DNA from: an uncultured Thermomicrobiales bacterium
GTDB taxonomy: Bacteria; Chloroflexota; Chloroflexia; Thermomicrobiales; CADCWN01
Reading direction: 5' to 3'
Assembly: GCA_902806415.1 (NCBI GenBank)
Contig: CADCWN010000161.1
Coordinates: 1-46,141 of the forward strand
DNA: 46,141 bases
In this document: piece by piece, positions 33,124-40,208 of the stretch
How positions within the stretch are numbered: position 1 is the stretch's first letter
How the letters are laid out: each line of letters starts with the position of its first letter
The notes under the pieces: generated by a model
Told to the model about the DNA's origin: nothing
Seen by the model: only the letters and a program-made list of their open reading frames with translations
Database searches by the model: none
Program-made: the position numbers and the translations under genes

Positions 33124-33299
33124 GGCCTCTTCCCTTTGCTACGGTTGGTCGTCGTCGCCTATCTTACCATGCCTCTTTTCACCACAGAGACGAGGGGGGT
33201 TACAGAGAGGGGACGGAGGAGAACGATCGGGGCGATGTTCCCGGTCGTCGATATTGGGGCGCAATCGGGCTGGTCTGACCAAAGTACTACGTGGTGGGG

Positions 33300-33328
33300 T
33301 TGACAGGGCGCGATCGGCACTGTAGTAT
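33300..33328 (+). promoter_or_regulatory. Strong sigma-70-type promoter of the ilv-leu locus
   Basis: TTGACA (33300-33305), 17-nt spacer, TAGTAT (33323-33328): a consensus -35, ideal spacing and a five-of-six -10. Transcription would start near 33335, about 43 nt before the leader peptide. It is the best promoter match in the window. Confidence 0.75.
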
Positions 33329-33377
33329 GGCGAAGGTGCCGGACGCCCGTTCGCAGCATAGTGGAGCCAAGCGCCTG

Positions 33378-33491
33378 ATGAGTACGCCGCGCCGCCTCGG
33401 ACAAGCGAATCTCTCGACGTCCGTGGTCGTCGTCGTCCTTATTAGCCTCCTCCTTGAGGGAGGAGATTGCTGCTTGGGGGGCGAACGGTAA
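33378..33491 (+). CDS. Leader peptide of the ilv-leu operon (37 residues)
   Basis: The reading frame ATG 33378 to TAA 33489-33491 encodes a 37-residue peptide whose middle is TSVVVVVLISLLLEGG: five consecutive Val codons (33423-33437), then Leu, Ile, Ser and three Leu (33438-33455). This is the composition expected of a control peptide that senses charged Val, Leu and Ile tRNAs, as in enterobacterial ilv and leu leaders. It lies between a strong promoter and a terminator-type hairpin, 477 bp before ilvB, whose product catalyses the first step of branched-chain amino acid synthesis. GGAG is present about 11 nt upstream of the start. The peptide itself probably has no function beyond being translated. 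Confidence 0.8.
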   Translation: MSTPRRLGQANLSTSVVVVVLISLLLEGGDCCLGGER

Positions 33492-33556
33492 CGCGGACGA
33501 AAAAGCGAGTAACGACGAAGCGCCTCCCAAGCAACGGGGAGGCGCTTCTTCATTAT
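33447..33556 (+). promoter_or_regulatory. Transcription attenuator (pause, antiterminator and terminator hairpins)
   Basis: Four segments fit classical attenuation. Segment 1 CTCCTCC (33447-33453) lies on the Leu codons and pairs with segment 2 GGAGGAG (33459-33465). Segment 2 (GGGAGG, 33458-33463) can instead pair with CCTCCC of segment 3 (33523-33528). Segment 3 GAAGCGCCTCCC (33517-33528) pairs perfectly over 12 bp with segment 4 (33537-33548), followed by the T-rich TTCATTATCT. A ribosome stalled on the Val/Leu codons would cover segment 1, free segment 2 and prevent the terminator. The pairings are read directly from the sequence; the regulatory mechanism is inferred. Confidence 0.75.
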
Positions 33557-33605
33557 CTGGCGCTGGTGCGGCGGGGGCGCGACGACCGTGATCGAGGAGG
33601 GCTTT

Positions 33606-33848
33606 GTGGGCGACGGGGCGGACGGAGGGCAGCGGCGGATGAGCGGGGGTGACGGGCGCGAGCGGTCGGGACGGTGGTGGGATCACCGGGCCGACGTGGC
33701 GGAGTCGCCGCCGATCCCGCCGGTCGTCCGCTGGCGCGGGAGCGCCCACGAGTACGATTTCGGACCGCAGGAGAGCCCCCCGGAAAGGACGCCGAAGGCC
33801 CGCTGGCGCGAGAGTGCGCACGAGTACGATTTCGGCGGCGAATGGTGA
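33606..33848 (+). CDS. Small ORF with duplicated RWRxSAHEYDFG motif
   Basis: GTG 33606 is preceded at 5 nt by GAGGAGG, an excellent ribosome-binding site, and opens an 80-residue frame. The first half is Gly/Asp/Arg-rich. The second half contains two copies of one motif, RWRGSAHEYDFGPQ and RWRESAHEYDFGGE, the second at the very C-terminus (ending GEW), separated by about 11 residues rich in Pro and Glu. Part of the repetition is also visible in the DNA (CGCTGGCGCG and CACGAGTACGATTTCGG twice). I recognise no family. It lies between the attenuator and ilvB, so it would be co-transcribed under attenuation control. It may be a real small protein or a translated duplication; no conservation data are available. 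Confidence 0.5.
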   Translation: MGDGADGGQRRMSGGDGRERSGRWWDHRADVAESPPIPPVVRWRGSAHEYDFGPQESPPERTPKARWRESAHEYDFGGEW

Positions 33849-33850
33849 GG

Positions 33851-33954
33851 CGTCAGTCGAAGGTCGAAGGTCGAAAATGGCACCGTGCCATTGAAGAAGC
33901 TACCGGCCAAGAGCGAACCTCTTTCGACTTTCGACCTTCGACCTTCGACTCAAA
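33851..33954. repeat. Inverted repeat of GGTCGAA heptamers ahead of ilvB
   Basis: The left arm 33855-33876 (AGTCGAAGGTCGAAGGTCGA) and right arm 33929-33951 (complement) flank a loop of about 52 nt; a small inner palindrome GGCACCGTGCC lies at 33881-33891. The element ends just before the GGGAGA ribosome-binding site of ilvB. It is the first of the series of intergenic inverted repeats along the ilv-leu locus. Confidence 0.82.
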
Positions 33955-33967
33955 AGGGAGATGCAGC

Positions 33968-35722
33968 ATGAGTTCCGCCACGATAGCCCCCGCGGCCAGC
34001 GTCGCCGCAGCGACCGAGACGCCGGCCAAGCGACCGTACCTGGGGGCGCACGCCCTCTGCGACGCGCTCATCCGCGAGGGCGTGGATGTGATCTTCGGCT
34101 ATCCGGGTGGCGCGGTCATCCCCCTCTACGATGTGCTGCCGAGTTATGAGCCGCAGTTGCGCCACATCCTGGTGCGGCACGAGCAGTGGGCGGGCCATGC
34201 CGCCGAGGGCTATGCCCGCGCCACCGGCAAGGTGGGGGTCTGCCTGGCGACGAGCGGGCCGGGCGCGACGAATTTCGTCACGGCGATCGCCGACGCGATG
34301 CTCGACTCGACCCCGCTGGTGGCGATCACCGGGCAGGTGGGCCTGCCGATGATCGGCAAGGACGCCTTCCAGGAAGTGGACATCATCGGCGTGACGCTGC
34401 CGATCACCAAGCACTCATTCCAGATCGAGCGGGTGGAGGATGTGCCGCGCGTGGTCGCCGAGGCGTTCCACCTGGCGCGCAGCGGGCGACCCGGCCCGGT
34501 CCTGATCGATCTGCCGAAGACGACGATCATCGCGCCGACGACACCGAGCAAGGGGCACACCGTCGAGATGCCCGGCTACCGCCCGACGATGAACGGCAAC
34601 GGGGGGCAGATCAAGGCGGCGGCGAAGCTGATCGCGCGGGCGCAGAAGCCGGTTGTGATGGCCGGGCACGGGATCAGCATCAGCGGCGCGGGGGCGGAGT
34701 TGCGGGCGCTGGCCGAGAAGGCTGATCTGCCGGTGGCGTTCACCCTGCACGGCCTCGGCACCTTGCCCGACTCGCACCCGAACGCGATCGGCTTCATGGG
34801 GATGCACGGCCACGCCCACGTCAACCGGGCGATCGATGAGTGCGATCTGCTGATCACTGTCGGGGCGCGCTTCGACGACCGCGCGACCGGGCGGGTCGAT
34901 ATGTTCGCGCCGAACGCCACGGTGATCCATATCGACATCGACCCGGCGGAGATCGGCAAGAACATCCGCGTCGATGTGCCGGTCGTCGGCGACGCGAAGC
35001 GTGTGCTGGCGCGGCTGGTAGAGGAGGTCAAGCCCGCCGACCGCGCCGAGTGGCGGGGGCGGATCGAATCGTGGCGGATCGCGCCGCCGACCCCGAACTT
35101 CTCGGCGGATGAGCCGGGAATCTCGCCGTTCAAGGTGATCGCCGCCCTGCGCGCCGCGACCAGCGGCGAGGCGATCTTCACCAGTGACGTGGGCCAGCAC
35201 CAGATGTGGGCGGCGCAGTGGGGTAGTTATGAGGCCCCGAACCGCTGGATCAGCTCCGGCGGGGCGGGGACGATGGGCTTCGGCCTGCCGGCGGCGATGG
35301 GCGCGCAGGTTGGCTGCCCGGACACGGAGGTCTGGGCGATTTGCGGCGATGGCGGCGTGCAGATGTCGTCGGCGGAACTCTCCACGATCGCGACCGAGCG
35401 GATCCCGGTGAAGCTGGCGATCTTCAACAACGGCTTCCTGGGGATGGTGCGCCAGTGGCAGCAACTCTTCCACGGCGGCAATTATGCCCACACCCCGATC
35501 GGCGCGCCGGACTTCGTGAAGCTGGCCGACGCCTATGGGATTCCGGGGCTGCGCGCCGAGCGGCCCGAGGAGGTCTGGGCGGTCATCAATCAGGCCCGCG
35601 CCATCGATGGCCCGGTGGTGGTCGAGTTCCGCATCAACCCGGAAGAGAACGTTTATCCGATGGTCGCGCCCGGCGCGGCGAACTCGCAGATGATCGAGGC
35701 GGACCCGGCGGCGGCGGAGTAA
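33968..35722 (+). CDS. ilvB: Acetolactate synthase, large (catalytic) subunit
   Basis: A 584-residue ThDP- and FAD-dependent enzyme that condenses two pyruvates (or pyruvate with 2-oxobutyrate) in valine/leucine and isoleucine synthesis. The ThDP-activating E72 is in LVRHEQWAGHAAEGYARATG. The central FAD domain runs from about 205 to 345 (KPVVMAGHGISISGAG). The ThDP pyrophosphate motif reads CGDGGVQMSSAELSTIATERIPVKLAIFNN, and QWQQLFHGGNYAHT is the usual late motif. ATG 33968 has GGGAGA at about 7 nt; the first 20 residues are Ala/Thr-rich and poorly conserved in the family. ilvN follows after an inverted repeat. Expression is probably controlled by the attenuator upstream. Confidence 0.97.
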   Translation: MSSATIAPAASVAAATETPAKRPYLGAHALCDALIREGVDVIFGYPGGAVIPLYDVLPSYEPQLRHILVRHEQWAGHAAEGYARATGKVGVCLATSGPGATNFVTAIADAMLDSTPLVAITGQVGLPMIGKDAFQEVDIIGVTLPITKHSFQIERVEDVPRVVAEAFHLARSGRPGPVLIDLPKTTIIAPTTPSKGHTVEMPGYRPTMNGNGGQIKAAAKLIARAQKPVVMAGHGISISGAGAELRALAEKADLPVAFTLHGLGTLPDSHPNAIGFMGMHGHAHVNRAIDECDLLITVGARFDDRATGRVDMFAPNATVIHIDIDPAEIGKNIRVDVPVVGDAKRVLARLVEEVKPADRAEWRGRIESWRIAPPTPNFSADEPGISPFKVIAALRAATSGEAIFTSDVGQHQMWAAQWGSYEAPNRWISSGGAGTMGFGLPAAMGAQVGCPDTEVWAICGDGGVQMSSAELSTIATERIPVKLAIFNNGFLGMVRQWQQLFHGGNYAHTPIGAPDFVKLADAYGIPGLRAERPEEVWAVINQARAIDGPVVVEFRINPEENVYPMVAPGAANSQMIEADPAAAE

Positions 35723-35810
35723 GTCCGTAGTCCGTAGTAGCTACGGAGAAAGCTAAACATCTTGCCCTGCTTCGGCCCTCTACGGACTACGGACTGCGGA
35801 CTACGGACTC
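35719..35810. repeat. TCCGTAG-heptamer inverted repeat between ilvB and ilvN
   Basis: The left arm 35719-35741 (starting inside the ilvB stop codon) and right arm 35779-35810 carry tandem GTCCGTA/TACGGAC units and can pair over about 20 bp around a short loop that itself contains CTACGGAG. The right arm ends about 6 nt before the AAGGGAG ribosome-binding site of ilvN. Confidence 0.85.
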
Positions 35811-35825
35811 AACAAGGGAGCGACA

Positions 35826-36347
35826 ATGACGGCTGTGACAAACGCGCCGGGCGGGACGAGCGAGCGGACGTTGAGCGTGCTGGTGGATGACCAGCCGGGC
35901 GTCCTCAATCGGGTGTCGAGTTTGCTGCGGCGGCGACGGTTCAATGTCGATAGCCTCAATGTCGGGGCGAGCGAGCAGCCGGGGATGTCGCGGATGACGA
36001 TCGCGCTGCGCGGCGACCCGGCGGAGACCGAGCAGGCGGTGAAGCAGCTCTACAAGCTGCTGGAAGTCCGCAAGGTCGTGGACCTCAGCAACGAGCGGCT
36101 GATCTCGCGCGAGTTGGCGCTGATTAAGGTGTCGGCGACGGACGAGACGCGCGCGCAGATCCGCGAGATCGCGGAGCTGTTCAACGCGCGAATCGCCGAT
36201 GTCGCGCCGCGCTCGCTGGTGGTCGAGGCGGTCGGCTCGGTCGCGCGGGTCGATAGCTTGCTGGACATGCTGCGACCGTACGGTATTAAAGAGATCGCGC
36301 GCACGGGGCGCGTCGCGGTCGCGCGCGGCGTTGGTGGCGAGGGCTGA
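35826..36347 (+). CDS. ilvN: Acetolactate synthase, small (regulatory) subunit
   Basis: A 173-residue regulatory partner of IlvB. The N-terminal ACT domain is clear: RTLSVLVDDQPGVLNRVSSLLRRRRFNVDSLNVG, then PGMSRMTIALRGDPAETEQAVKQLYKLLEVRKV. The C-terminal half (SRELALIKVSATDETRAQIREIAELFNARIADVAPRSLVVEAVG ... GIKEIARTGRVAVARG) matches the second ALS small-subunit domain. The ACT domain binds valine and gives feedback inhibition. GGGAG precedes ATG 35826. Length is as expected for the family. It is followed by a short hairpin (36359-36380), repeats and a GNAT gene before ilvC. Confidence 0.96.
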   Translation: MTAVTNAPGGTSERTLSVLVDDQPGVLNRVSSLLRRRRFNVDSLNVGASEQPGMSRMTIALRGDPAETEQAVKQLYKLLEVRKVVDLSNERLISRELALIKVSATDETRAQIREIAELFNARIADVAPRSLVVEAVGSVARVDSLLDMLRPYGIKEIARTGRVAVARGVGGEG

Positions 36348-36358
36348 AAGAGGGTAAC

Positions 36359-36380
36359 GGGGCGTTCGCAGGGACGCCCC
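36359..36380 (+). terminator. Short hairpin downstream of ilvN
   Basis: GGGGCGT (36359-36365) pairs with ACGCCCC (36374-36380), followed by TTCTGCTGT. It starts 12 nt past the ilvN stop. The tail is only partly T-rich, so it may be a weak terminator lowering transcription into the GNAT-ilvC-leu part. Confidence 0.35.
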
Positions 36381-36399
36381 TTCTGCTGTCCGGGGGGCG

Positions 36400-36600
36400 A
36401 GTCGTGGGTCGTGAGTCGTGAGTCGTGAGAGAAGAGTCGGCAGTCGGCAGTCGTCAGTGAGGGGCGGGAGTAAGGAAGGCGGGCGGTTGAAACCGCGCCT
36501 GAGGGTGGCTGCGAACGGCGGGGGGCCGTTGGACTGAAGTCCCGGCTGAAGGCGACTGCGATCGCCACGAAGCCCGCCTTCGTGGGCTGTTCGGTGCCGG
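36400..36600. repeat. GTCGTGA heptamer array followed by a CACGAAG-family repeat
   Basis: 36400-36428 contains tandem GAGTCGTG-type heptamers and 36434-36460 tandem AGTCGGC/AGTCGTC units, without a matching right arm nearby. 36481-36600 is a CACGAAG-family element (GGTTGAAACCGCGCCTGAGG, later CTGAAGTCCCGGCTGAAGG and CCACGAAGCCCGCC). The 405 bp between ilvN and the GNAT gene is mostly repeat. Confidence 0.78.
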
Positions 36601-36752
36601 TGCCACGCTAGTGGTGTCTCACCAGCGATTCAGTTGGGGTGGATCTGGCTACATGTTCGTGGACCTTCAGGCGCGGTTTGGACCGCTGACGCTATGGGGA
36701 TACGAGGGTGATGCAAGGCGAGGGAGGTGGGGAGCGGGAGGGAGTGACGGCG

Positions 36753-37313
36753 GTGCCGACGCTGGAGACGGCGCGGCTGTACTTGCGACCATTCACCCTG
36801 GCCGATGCGCCCCTGGTGCAGGAGATGGCCGGGGACGTACGTGTCTCGGCAACAACACTCAATATCCCGCACCCCTACCCGGAAGGGTTGGCACGGGAGT
36901 GGATCGGAACCCACGCCGCGAGCGCCGCCGAGGGCAGGGTGTACGTCTTCGCTATCGAGCGCAAAGCAGACAGGGCGCTGCTCGGTGCGATAGCCACCAC
37001 CATCACGCGGCAGCACGCGCGCGCCGAGATCGGTTACTGGCTCGGGTTCTCGCACTGGAATCAGGGGTACACCACCGAGGCCGCGCGCCGTGTCGTCGCC
37101 TTCGGCTTCGAGGAACTGGGTCTCAATCGTATCCAGGCGACCTATTGGCCGCGCAACCCGGCCTCCGGTCGGGTCATGGAGAAGGCGGGGCTGATCTACG
37201 AGGGGACGTTGCGCGGGTACTTGCTCCGAAAAGGCAGCTTCGAGGACACGGCGATCCATGCGCTCCTGCGCGCCGATTGGGAGAAGCTGTCAGTTCACGC
37301 TGATAGCCGATAG
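36753..37313 (+). CDS. GNAT acetyltransferase, RimJ/RimL type
   Basis: A 186-residue acetyltransferase of the RimJ/RimL (Acetyltransf_3) group: [27 protein letters not shown] at the start, [74 protein letters not shown] through the CoA-binding and C-terminal strands. Such enzymes acetylate protein N-termini or small amines; no role in branched-chain synthesis is known, so its place between ilvN and ilvC is unusual. GTG 36753 is preferred (GGGAGGGA about 8 nt upstream, and homologues start with MPTLET); ATG 36711 is possible. Its final codons overlap a short CTGATAG-type heptamer stretch that runs to the ilvC ribosome-binding site. Confidence 0.88.
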   Translation: MPTLETARLYLRPFTLADAPLVQEMAGDVRVSATTLNIPHPYPEGLAREWIGTHAASAAEGRVYVFAIERKADRALLGAIATTITRQHARAEIGYWLGFSHWNQGYTTEAARRVVAFGFEELGLNRIQATYWPRNPASGRVMEKAGLIYEGTLRGYLLRKGSFEDTAIHALLRADWEKLSVHADSR

Positions 37314-37336
37314 CTGATAACTGGGGAGGATTACTG

Positions 37337-38347
37337 ATGGCGGTCACGATCTACTACGACAACGATGCGAACCTCGATCTGCTGAAGGACAAGAAGGTGG
37401 CGGTCATCGGCTATGGCAGCCAGGGGCACGCGCACTCGCTGAATCTCAAGGAGAGCGGCGTCGATGTGCGCGTGGGCCTGCACGCGTCGAGCAAGAGCCG
37501 GGTCAAGGCCGAGGCGCGCGGGCTGCGCGTCCTCGATGTGGCCGACGCCGCGCGGGAGGCCGACGTCATCATGGTCGTGGTACCGGACGAGTTGCAGAGC
37601 ACAGTCTACGAGGAGTCGATCAAGCCGCATCTGACGCCGGGCAAGATGCTGATGTTCGCGCACGGCTTCAACATCCACTACCAGTTCATCAGCCCGCCGG
37701 AAGGGGTCGATGTGACGATGATCGCGCCGAAGAGCCCCGGCCACCGCGTGCGCGAACTCTACAAGGAGGGGGTCGGCGTGCCGGGCCTGCTTGCGGTGCA
37801 GCGGGACGCCACCGGCCACGGCAAGGAGCTGGCGCTGGCCTACGGCAAGGCGATCGGCTGCACCAAGGCGGGCGTGATCGAGACGACCTTCGCCGAGGAG
37901 ACGGAGACGGACCTCTTCGGCGAGCAGGCGGTCCTCTGCGGCGGCGTCAGCGCCCTCATCCAGGCCGGGTTCGAGACGCTGATCGAGGCGGGGTATCAGC
38001 CGGAGATGGCCTACTTCGAGTGCCTGCACGAGATGAAGCTGATCGTGGATCTGATGTATGAGGGCGGCCTGAAGTACATGCGCTACTCGGTGTCGAACAC
38101 CGCCGAGTTCGGCGATTACACCAGCGGCCCGCGCGTCGTCGATGAGCACGTCAAGGAGTCGATGCGCAAGATCCTCTCGGACATCCGCGAGGGGACATTC
38201 GCCAACCGCTGGATGGACGAGAATCGCCTCAACGGCCAGGCGAACTTCAAGCAGATGCGCGCCAGCCACACCGAGCACCAGATCGAGCAGGTCGGCGAGC
38301 AACTGCGCGGGATGATGCCGTTCATCAAGAAGGGCGACACTGAGTAG
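37337..38347 (+). CDS. ilvC: Ketol-acid reductoisomerase (class I)
   Basis: A 336-residue enzyme that rearranges and reduces acetolactate to dihydroxyisovalerate with NAD(P)H and magnesium. The Rossmann motif [17 protein letters not shown] (about 23-39) and the cofactor-specificity loop [17 protein letters not shown] are followed by [24 protein letters not shown] and the metal-binding knot with [24 protein letters not shown] is here [19 protein letters not shown]. Length is that of short-form (class I) enzymes. GGGGAGG lies about 8 nt before ATG 37337. The stop codon falls in the left arm of the next inverted repeat. Confidence 0.97.
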   Translation: MAVTIYYDNDANLDLLKDKKVAVIGYGSQGHAHSLNLKESGVDVRVGLHASSKSRVKAEARGLRVLDVADAAREADVIMVVVPDELQSTVYEESIKPHLTPGKMLMFAHGFNIHYQFISPPEGVDVTMIAPKSPGHRVRELYKEGVGVPGLLAVQRDATGHGKELALAYGKAIGCTKAGVIETTFAEETETDLFGEQAVLCGGVSALIQAGFETLIEAGYQPEMAYFECLHEMKLIVDLMYEGGLKYMRYSVSNTAEFGDYTSGPRVVDEHVKESMRKILSDIREGTFANRWMDENRLNGQANFKQMRASHTEHQIEQVGEQLRGMMPFIKKGDTE

Positions 38348-38459
38348 TGAGTCGTCGGTTGTCGGTCGTCAGTCGTCAGGGGTCCGCTGCAAGGCAGAAG
38401 TATTGAGTCAGCACCGCGTCACTACTGACGACCGACGACCGACGACTGACGACTACCCC
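38344..38459. repeat. Inverted repeat of GTCGTCA/GTCGTCG heptamers between ilvC and leuA
   Basis: Arms 38344-38382 and 38421-38459 pair over about 39 positions with few mismatches; units are GTCGTCA, GTCGTCG and GTCGGTT. The ilvC stop codon lies in the left arm, and the GGAGGG ribosome-binding site of leuA begins directly after the right arm. Confidence 0.86.
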
Positions 38460-38469
38460 GGAGGGAGTC

Positions 38470-40113
38470 ATGGAGCCTGGCATTACCACGGGCGCGCGGC
38501 GGATTCGCGTTTTCGACACGACGTTGCGGGATGGGGAGCAGTCGCCGGGGGCGACGATGTCCCTGGAGGAGAAGCTGGAGGTCGCGACGGCGCTGGCCGA
38601 GCTTGGCGTCGATGTGATCGAGGCCGGGTTCCCGATCGCCTCACCCGGCGACCTCGCTGCGGTGCGCCAGATCGCCGAGCAGGCGCGCGGCGTGACGATC
38701 GCGGCGCTGGCGCGCTGCGTCAAGGCCGACATCGACGCGGCGGTCGAGGCGCTGCGCCCGGCGGCGGACCCGATGCTGCACGTCTTCTTCTCCACCTCCG
38801 ATATCCATCTCCAGCATCAGGTGCGGCTCTCTCGGGAAGGGGCGCTGGAGCGGATCGACCAGATGGTCCGCTATGCCCGGGCCGCGGTGCCGAACGTCGA
38901 GTGGTCGGCGATGGACGCCACGCGGACCGATCTCGATTACCTCTGCCGCGCGGTCGAGGTGGCGGTGCGCGCGGGCGCGACGACGATCAACCTGCCCGAC
39001 ACGGTCGGCTATACCCTGCCGCACGAGTGCGCGCGGATGTTCACGCGGGTGCGCGAGTACCTGGCGGAGCGGGTACCGAACGCCGACCAGATCGTCTTCA
39101 GCACGCATAACCACGACGACCTCGGGCTGGCGACCGCGAACACGATCGCGGCGATCGAGGCGGGGGTGCGGCAGATCGAGGTGACGGTCAACGGGATCGG
39201 CGAGCGCGCGGGCAACACGCCGCTCGAAGAGGTCGTGATGGCGCTGCGGACGCGCGCCGACAATTACGGCGGCTACACCACCGGGGTTCGCAGCGAGCGG
39301 ATCGGCGGCGTGTCGTCGCTCGTCGGGCGCTGCACCGGGATCGTCGTCGCGCCGAACAAGGCGGTCGTCGGCTCCAACGCCTTCGCGCACGAGTCGGGGA
39401 TCCACCAGGACGGCGTGATCAAAGACCGCACGACCTACGAGATCATGACCGCCGAGTCGGTCGGCTGGACCGCCGATCAACTGGTGCTGGGCAAGCACTC
39501 GGGGCGCGCGGGCTTCCGCCAGCGGCTCGCGGACCTCGGCTACGAGGTCGATCAGGAGCGGTTGCAGGGACTCTACGCGCGCTTCATCGCCCTGACCGAC
39601 CGGAAGAAGCGGATCGACGACGCTGATATCGTGGCGATCGTCGAGGAGGAGGAGCAGCATTCCGGGCCGGAGGCGTTCGCGCTGCTGGCCTGGCGCTCGG
39701 CCAGCGCCTCGGACGGGCCGGGGCGGGCGGACGCGGCGGTGGTGCTGGCGATCGACGGGCAGGAGTACGAGGCGAGCGGCACCGGCAACGGTCAGGTGGA
39801 CGCCCTCTTCGCCGCGATCAATCACCTCGTCCGCATCCCGAACACCCTCGTCTCCTACCACATCGACGCGGTGACGCCGGGTGGCGACGCGCAGGGGGCG
39901 GTGGCAGTGACGATCGCGGTCGGCGACCGCACCTTCCAGGGGCGCGGCGTGGCGACCGATGTGGTGGAGGCGAGTATCCGCTCGTACCTCGTCGCCCTCA
40001 ACCGCGCGGCGAGCGCCGCCAAAGGGACGGAGCACCGCGGGGACGCGGAGACGCAGAGGGCCGCAGAGAGGAACGAGAGCAAAGGGCGCGAGGAAGTCGC
40101 GGAGCGAGTATAG
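38470..40113 (+). CDS. leuA: 2-isopropylmalate synthase
   Basis: A 547-residue enzyme joining acetyl-CoA and 2-oxoisovalerate, the first step of leucine synthesis. The TIM-barrel start VFDTTLRDGEQSPGATM (14-30, R20/D21 catalytic), INLPDTVGYTLPHE, the metal-binding STHNHDDLG and NGIGERAGNTPLEEVVMAL are all present. The subdomain motif HESGIHQDGVIKD and the C-terminal regulatory domain from about 410 (AVVLAIDGQEYEASGTGNGQVDALFAAI), which mediates leucine feedback, follow. The last 30 residues (from about KGTEHRGDAETQRAAERNES) are encoded by the left arm of an inverted repeat and are not part of the normal protein. GGAGGG precedes ATG 38470. Confidence 0.96.
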   Translation: MEPGITTGARRIRVFDTTLRDGEQSPGATMSLEEKLEVATALAELGVDVIEAGFPIASPGDLAAVRQIAEQARGVTIAALARCVKADIDAAVEALRPAADPMLHVFFSTSDIHLQHQVRLSREGALERIDQMVRYARAAVPNVEWSAMDATRTDLDYLCRAVEVAVRAGATTINLPDTVGYTLPHECARMFTRVREYLAERVPNADQIVFSTHNHDDLGLATANTIAAIEAGVRQIEVTVNGIGERAGNTPLEEVVMALRTRADNYGGYTTGVRSERIGGVSSLVGRCTGIVVAPNKAVVGSNAFAHESGIHQDGVIKDRTTYEIMTAESVGWTADQLVLGKHSGRAGFRQRLADLGYEVDQERLQGLYARFIALTDRKKRIDDADIVAIVEEEEQHSGPEAFALLAWRSASASDGPGRADAAVVLAIDGQEYEASGTGNGQVDALFAAINHLVRIPNTLVSYHIDAVTPGGDAQGAVAVTIAVGDRTFQGRGVATDVVEASIRSYLVALNRAASAAKGTEHRGDAETQRAAERNESKGREEVAERV

Positions 40114-40164
40114 TATTTTCTCAATTCGTTCTCCGCGTCACTCTGCGTCTCCGCATCTCTGCGG
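40035..40164. repeat. Octamer-type inverted repeat overlapping the 3' end of leuA
   Basis: The left arm 40035-40075 lies inside leuA and the right arm 40127-40164 is in the leuA-leuC gap; both contain the exact match GCGGAGACGCAGAG and its complement, with imperfect flanks. The units (CGCAGAGG, CGCGGAGA) are about 8 nt. leuA's stop (40111-40113) lies in the loop. Confidence 0.8.
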
Positions 40165-40208
40165 CGAAAAACGAATCTTGCATGGTTAGGGAAAGTAGGG
40201 GTGTTCCG

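Noticed and set aside
33674-33967. N-terminal extension of IlvB by about 98 residues in an open upstream frame
   Set aside because: The extension would translate the GGTCGAA inverted repeat; ATG 33968 has a good GGGAGA site and matches the family's start region.
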